Of a DNA stretch of 64,000 bases, positions 34,764 through 46,576 are shown piece by piece. The stretch is from Lophium mytilinum (taxonomy: Eukaryota; Ascomycota; Dothideomycetes; Mytilinidiales; Mytilinidiaceae), in the NCBI GenBank assembly GCA_010093605.1, contig MU004183.1, forward strand, positions 1,240,001-1,304,000, given 5' to 3'. The translations under genes and the position numbers were made by a program. The notes under the pieces were generated by a model, which ran no database searches, was not told the origin of the DNA, and saw only the letters and a program-made list of their open reading frames with translations. Position 1 is the stretch's first letter; every line of letters starts with the position of its first letter.

Positions 34764-36179
34764 TCACGAATACAACGCCGCCATCCGCATCTGCACATAA
34801 CCCCATGCCGTCACTGGCTCAAACTTCTTCGGCCTATCCTCTCCCCAACACCCCGGCAGTGCCTCAATCACCGTCTCCATATCCGCCGTTGCAAAGAACG
34901 GAATCGAGTATCTCGGCTTACAGATCTCCTCCCCTCCACCCTCCCCACTCCCTGGAACCGCAGGCGGCGCCCCAACACGATGCACCGTACTCCGCCACCG
35001 CTCATTACTCCACCTCTCCATCAGATCCCCCACATTCACCAAAACAGCCCCCTCAATCGGCGGCGCCGGCCTGAACGTCCCCGGCACCGCTGGATCCTGC
35101 ACCTCCAAACCCCCCACGGCGTCTTGGAACAAGAGAGTCAGCGTCCCGAAATCAGAGTGCGCCGCGATGCGGCTCTTGCTCTGTTCCTCCAGCAACCGCT
35201 TCGGCAGCGCGGGGTAGTGCAGCAAGCGCAGCTGGAACAGGCTCTCCATGTGCGTGGGGCTCAGCCCGGGTTCCGGGACGTCGAGCGCCAGGCTCAGCGC
35301 GTCGAGCACGAGGTGCACGAGCCCCGCGCAGTCGGTGAAGAAGCTCTCCATGAAGGCGCGGAAGCCGGGGAGCGCGGGCTCGGGCAGCCAGATGTTGGGC
35401 TGCGAGGCATCGGTCGTGTTGCCGGATTCGAAGCTCTCTTTGACGTCGGGCACGGCGCGGAGGGCGGCGATTTCGGCGTCGGAGAAGACGTGTTGCGAGA
35501 CTTTTTCGACGCCGAGACCTGAGAATCCGCGGTGGTGGGAGCCGCCTGGGGGATGAGGGGCGAGGAGTTTGGTGGCGGTTGGGAGGGCGAAGAATTTGGA
35601 GGACTGGGGGTGGTTAGAGGGGTGGGTTGGCACGCGGGGCACGAAAAAGGTGGCACACTCAACCCGCATTTGCCTCTTGTACACTTGTCTGTCGCTGTTT
35701 GGAGTGCTTCAATACATTTTTTGAAATGTAAAAGACATAGAACCTTTTAGCTTTAGGCTATCTGGAAACCGGTCGAAGCACTCCAAGCAGTGGCAGACAT
35801 GTATACACACGACCGCAAAAGATAGGTCTTGGTGAGTGTGCCACTTTTTTCATGCCCGGCGTGGTTGGTTGAGTTGGGCGTGTGGTTATGAAAGGAGGTC
35901 TTGAGGGGTAGTGGATGATTACAATATATCAAGAAACAGAAAAGAAAGTTGAGATTGAGAAAGATATGTGAGAGATGGAAGGTATTTACATACCCATTCA
36001 AAGCATTCATCTACCCTTTTCTTGTCAACCCCATGGTTCTTGAGATACACGAAGCCGACATTGCGAAATGCTTCGTCGATCTCGGAAGCTACTTCTTTTT
36101 TCTCCTCCGCAGTACCTGTGAGGAACTTCCCGAAGTCTACGACCGGAATTGGAGATGATGGTGATGCTGTTTCAGCCAT
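34764..36179 (-). CDS. 2-oxoglutarate/Fe(II) oxygenase (isopenicillin-N-synthase-like)
   Basis: Two exons, 36179-35994 and 35603-34764, give 341 residues across a 390-nt intron (GTATGT donor, CTAAC branch site, CCCCAG acceptor). The N-terminal DIOX_N part (IPVVDFGKFL..., VGFVYLKNHGV) continues directly into FFALP...LLAPHPPGGSHHRGFSGLG. The catalytic core has His211-x-Asp213 and His270 for iron, and Arg293-x-Ser295 for 2-oxoglutarate. This superfamily hydroxylates or oxidises small molecules; in fungi many members serve secondary metabolism or detoxification. The substrate cannot be read from sequence. The intron is about seven times the local norm because it carries a 233-bp MITE. Both splice signals and the branch site are intact, so the gene is probably still functional. 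Confidence 0.88.
35631..35863. mobile_element. MITE, internally deleted copy, inside the oxygenase intron
   Basis: The inverted ends are CACGCGGGGCACGAAAAAGG at the left and, on the opposite strand at the right, CACGCCGGGCATGAAAAAAG; both run on into GTGGCACACTC/A. The element is flanked by a perfect 5-bp direct repeat GTTGG at 35626-35630 and 35864-35868. An internal hairpin pairs a CTGTTTGGAGTGCTTC arm with a GAAGCACTCCAAGCAG arm. It lacks about 180 bp present in the 416-419-bp relatives at 54170 and 57744. It has no coding capacity. Confidence 0.85.
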
Positions 36180-36976
36180 GATGGAAGAGTGAGGTTGAAG
36201 CGAGTGCAGGAGAGGCGCGCTTGGCGGGGAAATAAAGCTGCGCCAATGAAACTGGAGACTGGACAACAAAAAGGCGGGGGCAAGCTTCTGAAACGTTGAG
36301 GTAGCCACAGAAAAGGGAGTTGAGGAATGTTGCTCTAGCAGAAGAGCAGTGCCTTGAAATAGTATATGTCCTGGCGAGGAACTCGCGATCTGCACAGGCT
36401 GCTTCCGCATCTGTCCTGCTTATTGTGCGCCCTCTAAATTCTGACGACGTCTCACAGATCTTCGCCTGCCGCAGTGTACTTTGTAAGCACCTCAATATTG
36501 AGAGCACACAGCAGCCGTGTCAGCAGACTTTGTGCGTGCCAAAAATCCCAACAATACGATAATATGCCTCGTAGAGCTAAGTCCAGTGCGTACAGCTTGG
36601 ATCTAATGCTAGATTAAGATTGTTTCAATGATTTATAGGTAGACGCCAGAAACTTGCATACCCTCCAGATTCATTTTTTGCGAGTGCCTTAGCAGTAGGC
36701 TTCTTGCCATACTACACTATTGTCAAGTCCACCAACGCCCAAAGAAGCCCAGGTATGACCGCCGAACAATGCCACTCCATGGTTTTCGCCTTCAGTAGAG
36801 ATATAGGGAATAATGCCAACCAAGACCGGTAATCGCCAACCGAGACGTGCGCCAGAGGCGAATGGAGCCACCGAACCATGTCAACCCGCTATGCATTTTA
36901 GGAACGCAAGAAGAAGGATCAAAGATGCGCCAATGTAAACCCGGCAGTTTCTCTCCTGTTCTCATTTTCACGTGCT
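36180..36976. other. Gene-free region
   Basis: About 800 bp between the oxygenase start and the exportin 3' end. There are short frames only. I see nothing supportable. Confidence 0.4.
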
Positions 36977-39900
36977 TCAATCCTGGCCGAACATATCTGC
37001 AATACCAGCCAGTCCGGGCGAGGTGCCGCGGACAATGGTGGGTGTCGGATCAACCGTCATGTATTCCTCTTTGATTGTCGATTTTCGCGGCTTTGGTCGC
37101 TCAATCCTGCCTTGCTCTTGGATGCTCATGCCGCGAACGCTGGAGAGTAGATCTAGCACGATCGAGCGTTGGAGCGCTGTGTTTTGATTGGCTCCACGTA
37201 GCTGGCTGAGTTTCCGGTCTACTCGATACGTCTTGTCAGGCATTCCTGGTAACGACATGATGATGGATCTAGGGATGTCTTCGTCAAGAAGGATGATAGC
37301 CGCGATGAGAAGAGCGAGCTCCTTCTGGCAGTCGACGAAGTATGGCTCGTGGAGGGAGGTGATCGCAGCTTGGAGAATGTCGATGCAATAGAATTCTCTG
37401 ATCTGAGACTTCTCTCTGAACCAGGGGATCAATGATCGTAGTACCCGTACCACCAGAGTGACGCAGCGAGTGTCACGGACATGGATAGTGTTCTTGCAGA
37501 ACAAGAAGATCGGCTCCAGAACTTCGGGAGTAGCCATAATGAATTCCGACATGCTTTGGGACTTCGTTTTCTGGCCCTCTCTGGTAGGAGAGTCTATGAG
37601 CGTTAGTTAGAAACACATCACGAAACGGGCAACTTGACTTACCAGGTCGCTGGAAATTCATCAATGATGAGACCAGTGTGACAGCCGAATACGTAAGCTG
37701 GCGTAAGATGCTTTCCGTCTTCATCTCATCACTGAGATTGTCGTTCTGGCCCGACTCACTGATCACCTTGTTGATTGCATCCCATTCGGTAGTGACTTTG
37801 CGGTCAAGCTCCCTAAAAAGACCTGCGACCATTGGTGGCAAGAAGTGCGCCCTCAAATGTCCCGGACATCCTTCGATCAGCTGTGTTGATACGCTCAACA
37901 ACACCGAGAGATGGTGTGCTGATAGAGCATGAGCATTACCGAATAGCGATTGGCTGAGGGGTACCGGTAGATCTGGAATTCCGTAGAAGAAGTCGCGAAA
38001 GCGTGTGAGGGAGTAGAGGATATAGTACGAGCTTTCTCGGATTTGGCGGACGGTCCCCCTTACGGTAGACGCGAAGCCTTCGAAGGTAGATTTCGAACCA
38101 CTTACCCGAGCAAAGAAATCATCTCTGCTCTCTGTAGAGATGCCCGCCTGCCAAAAGCGATCCGTAAGAACCTTCTTGATAACGAACTGGAATTCTTCTG
38201 GTAAGTGTGCCCAATTCTCGATGTTATTGAAGGCTTGAGCGTGGCTTGATCATGTCAGTGGAGACTTGGACAGGGGAGACAAGGTGTTTACCTAATGAGC
38301 TGGAGGAGGTTGGGCAAAATGGATGGTATGGCTTCAGACCACAAGACAAGTGCTGTCTCATAATTCGGCGAGCCATCTCGTAGTTTTTCGGTTGATGCAG
38401 CTAACAGGGTCTTGGTAAGGCGTAGAGGGAGGTGCTGTATTCAAATTAATATCGTGTAATCTGGCCATGAATTGTGGGGGTTACCTGAGATCGTTCGAGG
38501 ATGCTGGCTTGCATCGCCTGACCTTCACCATCGAGTGATTGAGCCGACCAATCCTGGACTCGCTGGAAACTGTGAGCCGAGAAAAAGTCGGGCAACTGAC
38601 TCATTCCAAGCATTTCGCAAAACGAGCCAAAGGACGACAAAGACTGCGAAAACTCGTCGTTCTGCCAAGCTTCTTTGACTGTCCCTAACATTTGCCGCAA
38701 GCGAGCCTCACGTGTCTCCTGATCAATGATGGTACACCGATGTCTATCTGAGTCAGCGTAATACTATAGCTCGATTGAGAAGTTTGCACTCACACGATGA
38801 TGAATAGGAATCCAGAGAATGCCATTCGCTGTCGATCATCGTCTGTTTGTGCGGACAATATGCTGTTGATCTTGCGCTCCAATTCGTCGTACACGCCCTG
38901 TAAGGTTTAGTAAAACAACGTTTCGTACCAGTGTTATGAAAATAAACTCACCATGAACTCGTCGGCAAACATCATGGCAAGCTTGGACATTTCTTGACTG
39001 CATGTTCGCTCGAGGTCTTTGACCGCATCTGAGTAAGTAGGCGTGGCGGGATTATCTGGAAGGTGGGAGTTGAGTATGTACTCTAACAGACTTAGCGCAA
39101 AGGCAGAGCTCTCCGGCAGAGCTTTCGTAGAGAATGTGACCAGAAGCTGGACAACCTTTCTTGCAATCTCAGGATCCTACGCCATGTTAGCTATAGTCGT
39201 ATAATACAAAACGACAGAAGTACCTCGAATCTGCTATTCATCAGTTGCCTACACCATTGCTCGATAGCGTCTTGCATGGCGTTCCGGTCGTGGTCCTATG
39301 AGAAGATTAGAGCTTGTGCCCAACAGGGAAGGAGACTAGCATACGTCTTTTTGTGGATCTGACCCTTGTGTGGATAGCCATTTGAGATACCCTCGAAGGG
39401 CGGCATTGATCACCGTTACTTGTGCGTCGACGCGAAGAACCGGGGTGGAATGCTTGTGAAAGTACTGGGCTGATACATGTTAGCTGCAGATGTCTTGGAA
39501 AGTAACGCAACATTCGGCGAACCTTGAAAGGGCGGGTTTCCGTTGTACAGATTTTGGAACAGGGTATCAGCCTGCCCAAAAATGTGTTGCATTGCTTCGA
39601 TAGGAGTCCTCCGCACGGTGACCTCAACCACATCCTCGCAATATCGGCGATAATTACCAAGGAACGCGTGCCGCTCCGGGAAAGTGTCAATGTCTTCGTT
39701 AAGGAATAGCAGGGTAACATCATCTGAGTCCTCTGGCAAGGCCTCGTAGCGAACCAGCCGAGAGCAGCAGGTCTCTAGAAGGCCGCCGATCATCTGGTTC
39801 ACAACCTCAGACTCTCTGACTATGCGCGATCTCAAAAGTTTGGTCCAACAGTGCAGTACAGGAATGGAAACCACTAAGCTGGGGTTGCGGAGCATATCAA

Positions 39901-41176
39901 AAAACAAATTGAGCATCCCAGGGATATCACTGCCTTCGGGAATGAGCTGCGGTTTCTGTTCTATAAAGCTCCCTAGACTAGCAGCAAGCTTATCTGGTCA
40001 GCATCATTATCGTCCCCAGCTGTCGGAGAGGACGTACCTCAGCGAGTTTCTTGCAAAGTGAGTATTTCTGCTCATTGATGTCGTGAACATCCATGTCTGC
40101 TAGCGTCCAACTGTACACTTCCCGGAAGAGAGCAACGGTCCCGGGAGTGAACATGGGGCAGACGATGTCAACGAAAGCCTTGTCATCTTGAAGATGCGGT
40201 CTGCAAGAGATGGCATACAGCACTTCCACAGCGGCCTACGTATCATGTTAGTGTCTGATGACAGGGCTTCAAGTATGGGGCTCGTCACCTGTTGAATGGC
40301 GACCACGGGCACCGCAAGTGCTTTACACACGTGCTCGATGATTTGCGTCGCAGCGATTCCAGGTAGCATGACCCATGCTACAGCTGCTCTGAGGGTGTTC
40401 AGCGTCTTAACGGCGCAGGTAGTGATGCGTTCGTTGTTCTGGAAGTCGTTGGCCAAACACCAACTCAGGAGATCACATAGTCTCTTCAGCCATCCATCTT
40501 CACCAAATTTGACATTTAGATTGGTGTCCCGGTCAGGCAAGTGCTGCGCGAGCACGGCAGCCGGAAGGAATATATCGACGCACGCCCTGCCCAGATCCTT
40601 TCCTCGCAGGCCAGCGGTTGGATCTTCACGGGTGAAGATTTCTTCCGACAGCGTTTCGAGCACATAGAGCACCACCGCCTGGTGGTGGAGCGACGACTGC
40701 CACAGTCCCACAAGCCGCTCGTCCATGTCCATCCACTCGGCGCCCCAGGAGCGCTTCGCTACCTCTGTCCACAGCTGAGCGACCTTGTTCCGCAGATAGA
40801 CTGGGTCTTCTTCGGAGATAGCCTGCGCGAGTTGGATCACGTAGTCTCGCAACGCATCGCCCTGCTCAATGGAGTAGTCTTCCCAGCCATACTTTATCGA
40901 ATATTCGAGCATAGAGAGGCCATAGTGGCGGAGGGCGGGCGGTTGGGCCCTGTCGATCGCCAGCGTAAAGCCATGGGAGGGCGCCTCGGGCAGTTTCTTT
41001 GCCTGTTCGAGGTAGGCAGACGCTTTCTTGCGGGTGTCGTTGGAGGAGCGAGAGTCGTAGATAGCTTCCAGCGCCTGCAGGACCTGGGACAGATCATGCT
41101 GAGGCTCGCTCTGGGCGGCGCCACCACCGTTGGTGACGGGTTGCGGGGATGTTCTAGGACCGATGGAGTCCATCAT
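36977..41176 (-). CDS. msn5: Exportin-5/Msn5-type karyopherin
   Basis: A large minus-strand gene with about ten introns. Exon 1 is 41176-40289 (296 codons). Later introns are recognisable near 40.24-40.29, 39.99-40.04, 39.5, 39.3, 39.2, 38.9, 38.77, 38.45, 38.27 and 37.6 kb. The last exon ends at 36977. The product is about 1250 residues. The N-terminus (LSQVLQALEAIYDSRSSNDTRKKASAYLEQ...) is the importin-beta/exportin N-terminal repeat, followed by the XPO1-like stretch LYVLETLSEEIFTRED. Helical repeats continue to a polar tail. Msn5/exportin-5 carries phosphorylated proteins, and in animals small RNAs, out of the nucleus with RanGTP. Two ATGs are adjacent (41176 and 41173). I did not verify every junction. 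Confidence 0.87.
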
Positions 41177-41700
41177 GGCTTCGGTGAGGGCAGCCAGAGG
41201 GTTTGTGTCTAGTCGGGCTGTCAGCGGGCTGGAGATGCAGAGTCCATGGGGTCAGTTCAGCGCAGTACCTAAGATTCGGATTCAGTGGTCAGGCCGCGTC
41301 CGGTGAGGACGGTGAAGGTAAGGACGCAAGTAGCGGGACGCATGTCCTTAAACAAAGCACGGTGTGGCAGCGTACACACGTGCAAAGAGTCATCTGAAGT
41401 GAGGTGAGTGGTGCAAAGGATTCACATCGACGTGGCCAGGCAGGCGGACGCAGGCAGACGATGGAGCCCCGGCGGCGCGTTCCAGAGTTGGAATTATTCT
41501 TAGAGGCGCACGGGGTCCAACACCGCAAGAGAAGCCTGACGTGAGGTTGATTTGTATCTACAATCTTCTGATATGTCCCCGCGTGAAGTTCTCCAGGACT
41601 CCCGTATGCGCCAATATCCATACAGGGCCGCCAAACAAACGCGTAGACGCCGACAGCGTGACTATCGAACCACCAAAGCCCCCCCATACCCTTGCAAAAT
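41177..41700. other. Intergenic region upstream of the exportin
   Basis: About 520 bp that should hold the exportin promoter and the 3' end of the GH5 gene transcript. No gene seen. Confidence 0.4.
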
Positions 41701-44173
41701 CTACATCACCATACACCCCTTGAACGTCTCCAAATAGTAGCCCTCCTCTGCGCCCGCTGCGCTGCTTTGCCGCCGCGAACCCTTGATTTTTATCGTCTGA
41801 TCCCCCTCCGCATGCCACCACCGCAGTATTTGAAGTAGCGCCCCATTTTCATCCTCGGTGCTAATCGTCCATTTTCCCCCGCTGACCTCCACGTTCGTGT
41901 CGTTGGGCGGAAAGTGGAAGTCGGGGAGGAACACCACCGTTGGTGCGTCTTCTTTTGTGGAGCTCGGTGCGGAGAGAGTCATGGAGAACGTGCAGTTTCG
42001 GAGATCGAATCCATATCGCGAGATATCCCCGTGCACGGTTATCGGAGTGGGCCTCACATATGCCTCTGCGGCGCGGAAGCTCTGCGAATCAGCGTCACTG
42101 GATTGCTCTCGAGCGCCTTGCAGGGTCATGTCTTCCGCCGAGAGGGTTTGCTTGAGGTTCGCAGGGGATACAGTCAGGGTTTCGGAGGACTGTGCTTGCG
42201 AATATGCGGGAGAGGTGGTGTCGAACGATGCACGAGAGTCGCTTGAAGGCTTTTGTATAGGAGGTAGTGTCCGATCGTTAGTAGAGAAGATCGAGAGGTC
42301 TTCGCCGTTCCATAGATCTCCCCATTCGTGGCTGTTCTGGTTCGGCTTAGCGAGCATCACCTGGTTGAGTCCGGGGGGTACTTACCGTGGCTACGTATGT
42401 CCAGAGTGCGAATCCGTTAGCTCTACTCTCCTCGAGGGCGAAGTGGTTTGCATCCATAGCTGCGATCTGGCTACTATAGTCGCCTGTCTTGTATGCATAC
42501 TTGTCATCCATGTCATAGGGGATGCCGATCTCAGTGAAGACACATGGATGGACGCCCATGTACTCGGTACCTTCCTCGCGAATCGCAGCAAGCTGGTGCG
42601 CAAGGCAGTTCCGGATCGCAGTCTCCCCGAATTTGATAGCAAATGCTGGAGTCAGATACTTGCCTCTTAGTACACCAAACACATCAACGTTCCAGACGCG
42701 ATTCCTGCGAAATTAATCAGAATCCTGAATATGTAGAACCGACTGGACCTACCATTTCTTTGTTAATAGCGTGATGCCGTCGTAATAATGTGGCGAGAAA
42801 ATCATGTTTGGATCGTCATCTTGTGTCCCCTTGATAGATGGTGGTATTTCTAAAACGGGCGGCTGGAAGAACATGAGAGAGTCAGGGAAGACAGACTTGA
42901 CCATCGCGCTATATTTTCGGTAGTGTTGCATGTAGTAATGGTTTGTGAAGTACTCGTAGTCGATTTTGTCACCATTTTGGGGGTTATTGCCAAAATAGTT
43001 CTTTTTCAGGATTGTATCCGTAGCTGGGTCCCAGACACCATGCTGGGCCCATATGCACTCTCCAAGCTTCCATCCCGGGTCACGTTTCCAGCCATAGCGA
43101 GAGTCGTCGTAGTCTGCGGGAAGCCAAGCCGAACGTCCTTTGGGGTCGATCAAAAGGGAGCCAGACTTGTAAGGCCCCATGCCACCGAAGTCCCATGTGT
43201 TTATCTCGCAAGCTCTACCGGATCCGGTAAGAATTGCCTGCCAAGCCGTTGGCGATGTGCCCTTTTGCAGCTTCTGCTCGGGTGGAATGACAGTCACATC
43301 CTGGTAGCTTATCAAGCCTCTGTTGGGCTCGTTGAGACTCTCCCAGCCAACAATGGGGTCGTATTCCAGGTCTCCGGCCTCGTGGATTCGTGTTGCGAGG
43401 TGCTTGCATGCTGCGACGTAATGGTCTGTCAGGTAGTCCTGGATATTCTTCCCGTCGATGATTGCTTTTGGCGCAAAGTCTCGGCCTCCGAAGAACAGCG
43501 TGAACATGACCTGACAAGCAAGTCGAGTATAGTTGGTTGCCCATATCATCTTGGGATATTCGGCCGGTTTGGGATAGGTATTGTGGACCAGAGCAGCCTC
43601 AGTGACATCGAACGCGCGCGGATCCAGCCCGCACGCATACAACGTCCACATGGGCGCTCCTGATCCGCCTGAAAATCTCGACCACTAGCAAATGTCAGAG
43701 AAAAGGTCGTGTATCACTCGAGTAAGCCACATACAACATCCTGATGAGGGTCCATGAAGACAAAGAATCCATAGCGTTTTGCGACACGAAGCACCGCAAT
43801 CGTGTGCTGTATCCAGTCTTCATCATATCGACCCGGGCCTGCCGCCTCTATAGCTTCCCATGTGAAGACGTATCGTATCGTGTTGTATCCCCATCGCCTC
43901 AATCGGGCGAAGTGGACGTTGGCTGAGTCTACTGTGAAAGGCCGGTCGATGAAGGAGACATTGTCTCCATCGAAGAACTGATCCGGCACATGCGACGGGA
44001 GGTTCGGCTTGGAAGGAAGCTTCGCGTCTGCTGCTGCGTTGATACCATGGCTTCAAATGCAGTACATATGTTAGCGGGCTTCACCGAGACGGGGTGGGGA
44101 CGTACAGGATAACCTCGCGATTATCAGCATCACGGAATGTGCGGCCGTCGATGCGGAGTCGAAGAGGCGCCAT
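41701..44173 (-). CDS. GH5 (subfamily 12-like) steryl-beta-glucosidase / glucosylceramidase
   Basis: Five exons (44173-44106, 44050-43735, 43684-42753, 42704-42386, 42336-41701) give 756 residues. I used the acceptor at 42337 because it gives ATNSHEWGDLWNGEDLSI; an in-frame acceptor 24 bp earlier (42361) would add eight residues. The (beta/alpha)8 core opens with LHGINAAADAK and RRWGYNTIRYVFTWEAIE. The acid/base is Glu247 (WESLNEP) and the nucleophile Glu497 (VFTEIG). The arrangement matches fungal GH5_12 enzymes such as cryptococcal Sgl1/EGCrP2, which remove glucose from ergosteryl glucoside. The C-terminal ~200 residues form a beta-rich domain (CTFSMTLSAP..., TVVFLPDFHFP) as in that group. 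No signal peptide is seen, consistent with an intracellular or vacuolar enzyme. Substrate preference between sterol glucoside and glucosylceramide is open. Confidence 0.88.
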
Positions 44174-44565
44174 GAGCGAGTCTAGAGAGGAGGGTAGACG
44201 TGGATGGCGCCTCAAGGGACAGTCTGTTTATACCAGGTATGGGGGACAGGCGGACCATGGATACAAGCAAGTCAGATAGCAGCGGAAGAGGGTCATTTAA
44301 TCGTCCATGCGCGTCATCCCCACAGTTCAGTTCGCATGGGGTCCTGGTCGGGTCGACGCATCGGATCGAAATGTGGCCTAAATCAAGGTGGCTTGGCTAT
44401 TGGTTCAGCCTCATAAAGAGATGCCAGAGTGGCCATTCAGGGCTCCATCGCTCTTGCATCCTTTCACTCTATATTTAATGTCGCCGGCAGAGGCCAGCTT
44501 TCTCCTCGCTCCTTAACCCATTTCTTCCTTTCGGGCTCATTTTCTTCCTCCTACACGTTGCCACC
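44174..44565. promoter_or_regulatory. Divergent promoter, GH5 enzyme and ER co-chaperone
   Basis: 392 bp between two head-to-head start codons. A TATATTTAATG lies at about 44470-44480, some 90 bp before the co-chaperone start. A pyrimidine-rich leader (CCTTTCGGGCTCATTTTCTTCCTCC-like) precedes the ATG. I could not identify an unfolded-protein-response element with confidence. Confidence 0.45.
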
Positions 44566-46181
44566 ATGATCTTGCCGCTCTCATCGCTCGCGCTCGGAGC
44601 TATCCTGCTCTCCTCGCCCCTCGTTGCCGCCCTCTCGCCCTCAGACATCCCCGCAGACACTCCCGTGGCCCAACTCCTCAAGAGCGCGACCGCGAATCTT
44701 GCCGCTGGAAACGCCCAAGATGCGCTCGTCTACTTCGATAAGGCTGTCACGCGCGACCCGAGAAACTACCTCACCCTTTTCAAGCGCGGCGCCGCATACC
44801 TCTCGTTAGGGAAGAACCAACAAGCTCAACATGACTTTGACAAAGTGCTGGAGCTGAAGCCGGGCTTCGAAGGTGCCCTGGTTCAGCGCGCAAAGATAAA
44901 GAGCCGAAGTGGAAACTGGGCTGCTGCGAGAAAGGACTATGAAGCTGCTGGCAAGCTTGGAGGCGAGGAGATCGCGACTTTGGAGGAGGCACAAGCGGCT
45001 GCTCTACTAGCTGTAGAGGCTGCAGAGCGTGGAGACTGGGAAGCGTGTGTTGCGCAGGCTGGTGTTGCCATTATAGTTGCTGGAACAGCATCCGATCTTC
45101 GACGACTGAGGTCGAGGTGTCGATTCGAGCGAGGTGAGGTCATGGAGGGCGTCAGCGACTTGCAGCACCTACTGCAGATCAACTCCGGGAGCACTGAGCC
45201 TTATTTGAAGATTTCCACTATGACTTTCTACGCATTGGGCGAGACTGAAAAGGGCCTACAAGAGATTCGGAAATGTTTCCAGTCGGACCCCGACTCCAAG
45301 GCTTGCATGAAGGTCATGAAGCGTGAGAAGGCTATCGAGAAGCAATTGAAGAAACTGAGGCAATTTATGGAAAGACGACAGTTCGTCAGCGCCACCAAAC
45401 TACTAGTGCCGAGCGGAGAGGATACTGGGCTCCTTGCAGATGTCAAGGAAGACATCAATTCTTACAAGGATCAAGACATCATTCACAAGAGCTCTCCAGA
45501 CGGACTGTATACTACGCTAGTAGAAATGACCTGCGAAGCATACGTGGAGGTAAATTGATGCGAGCCCCTTGGAAACTACGATGGCTGATGGTTCTTTAGA
45601 CGAACAACAACAAAAAAGCACAGCTATATTGCGTTGAAGCCTTGTCGCTGAGCCCGACTTCATTATTTGGACTGCTTTCTCAGGCACGAAAGCAGCTCGA
45701 TGCTGATGACTTCGAGGGCGCTATCCGTACCCTGAACGAGGCCAAAGAACACCATCAATCGAACGGCAAGGTCCAGGAGCAACTCCAGAAGGCTCACCTA
45801 GAGCTGAAGAAGTCAAAGCAGAAGGACTACTACAAGGTTCTTGGCGTTCCTCGAGATGCGGATGACCGAACGATCAAGCGTGCCTGGCGTGATCTCACGA
45901 AGAAGTTCCATCCCGACAAGGCTCCGGCGCACGGTATAGCCCCAGAAGAAGCGCAAATGAAGATGGCAGCCATCAACGAGGCCTATGAGATTCTGAGTGA
46001 TCCCGAGCTCAAGGCCAGGTTCGATAACGGAGACGATCCCAACAACCCAGAGCAGCAGCAAGGTCACCCATTCCACGGCTCGCCATTCGGCCAAGGCGGG
46101 CAGCAATTCATGTTTCGGCAAGGCGGCGGTGGATTCAAGTTTCAGCAGGGGGGCGGGTTCAACTTTCCAGGAGGGTTTTGA
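44566..46181 (+). CDS. ER-lumenal TPR/J-domain co-chaperone (DNAJC3/P58-IPK-like)
   Basis: Two exons (44566-45549, 45600-46181) give 521 residues. A signal peptide covers about residues 1-22 (LPLSSLALGAILLSSPLVAA). TPR repeats run from about 36 to 390 (AAGNAQDALVYFDKAVTRDPRN..., LSLGKNQQAQHDFDKVLELKP). The J domain runs from about 404 to 470, with HPD at 432-434 (KKFHPDKAP). The C-terminus is Gly/Phe/Gln rich. This order matches DNAJC3 (P58-IPK), which binds unfolded proteins in the ER lumen and hands them to BiP/Kar2. No HDEL-type retention signal is visible; the animal protein also lacks a classical one. Divergently transcribed from the GH5 gene. Confidence 0.93.
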
Positions 46182-46576
46182 GGCACATTTCTATTCATTA
46201 TCGGCGTTAGACAGGGGCATCAGTGCGGACCTGGAGGCATTCTGGCGTAATTATATCCGCATTCAATTGCTAGCGGCGACACATGAGCACTGGTGTGTCG
46301 TCTGTACTCTAGGTTCGGATGTCTCTCTGGCCAACATTCGAGTTATTAAAGCATTCACTCTGATATGTACAGCGTGCGACAGTGCGCGAAACAATTGTGA
46401 CATCCCTATCAACTCACTTCGTGACCTCATGTGACCCAAGCGCGCGACTCGCTTGAAGATGTTGCGGCTTCGAAACTCTTATGGGCTCCATCATCCACCC
46501 CACCTGCTCCCAGCGCTGTCAAGTGCCCGGCGCAACCCCAGGACAATGCAGCTGCTGTCTGTACGGCGACCTCAGC
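46182..46576. other. Short intergenic region
   Basis: 395 bp between two same-strand genes. The frame of the next gene is open back to 46481, but that extension (Cys-rich, not family-like) is probably the 5' leader. Nothing else seen. Confidence 0.4.
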
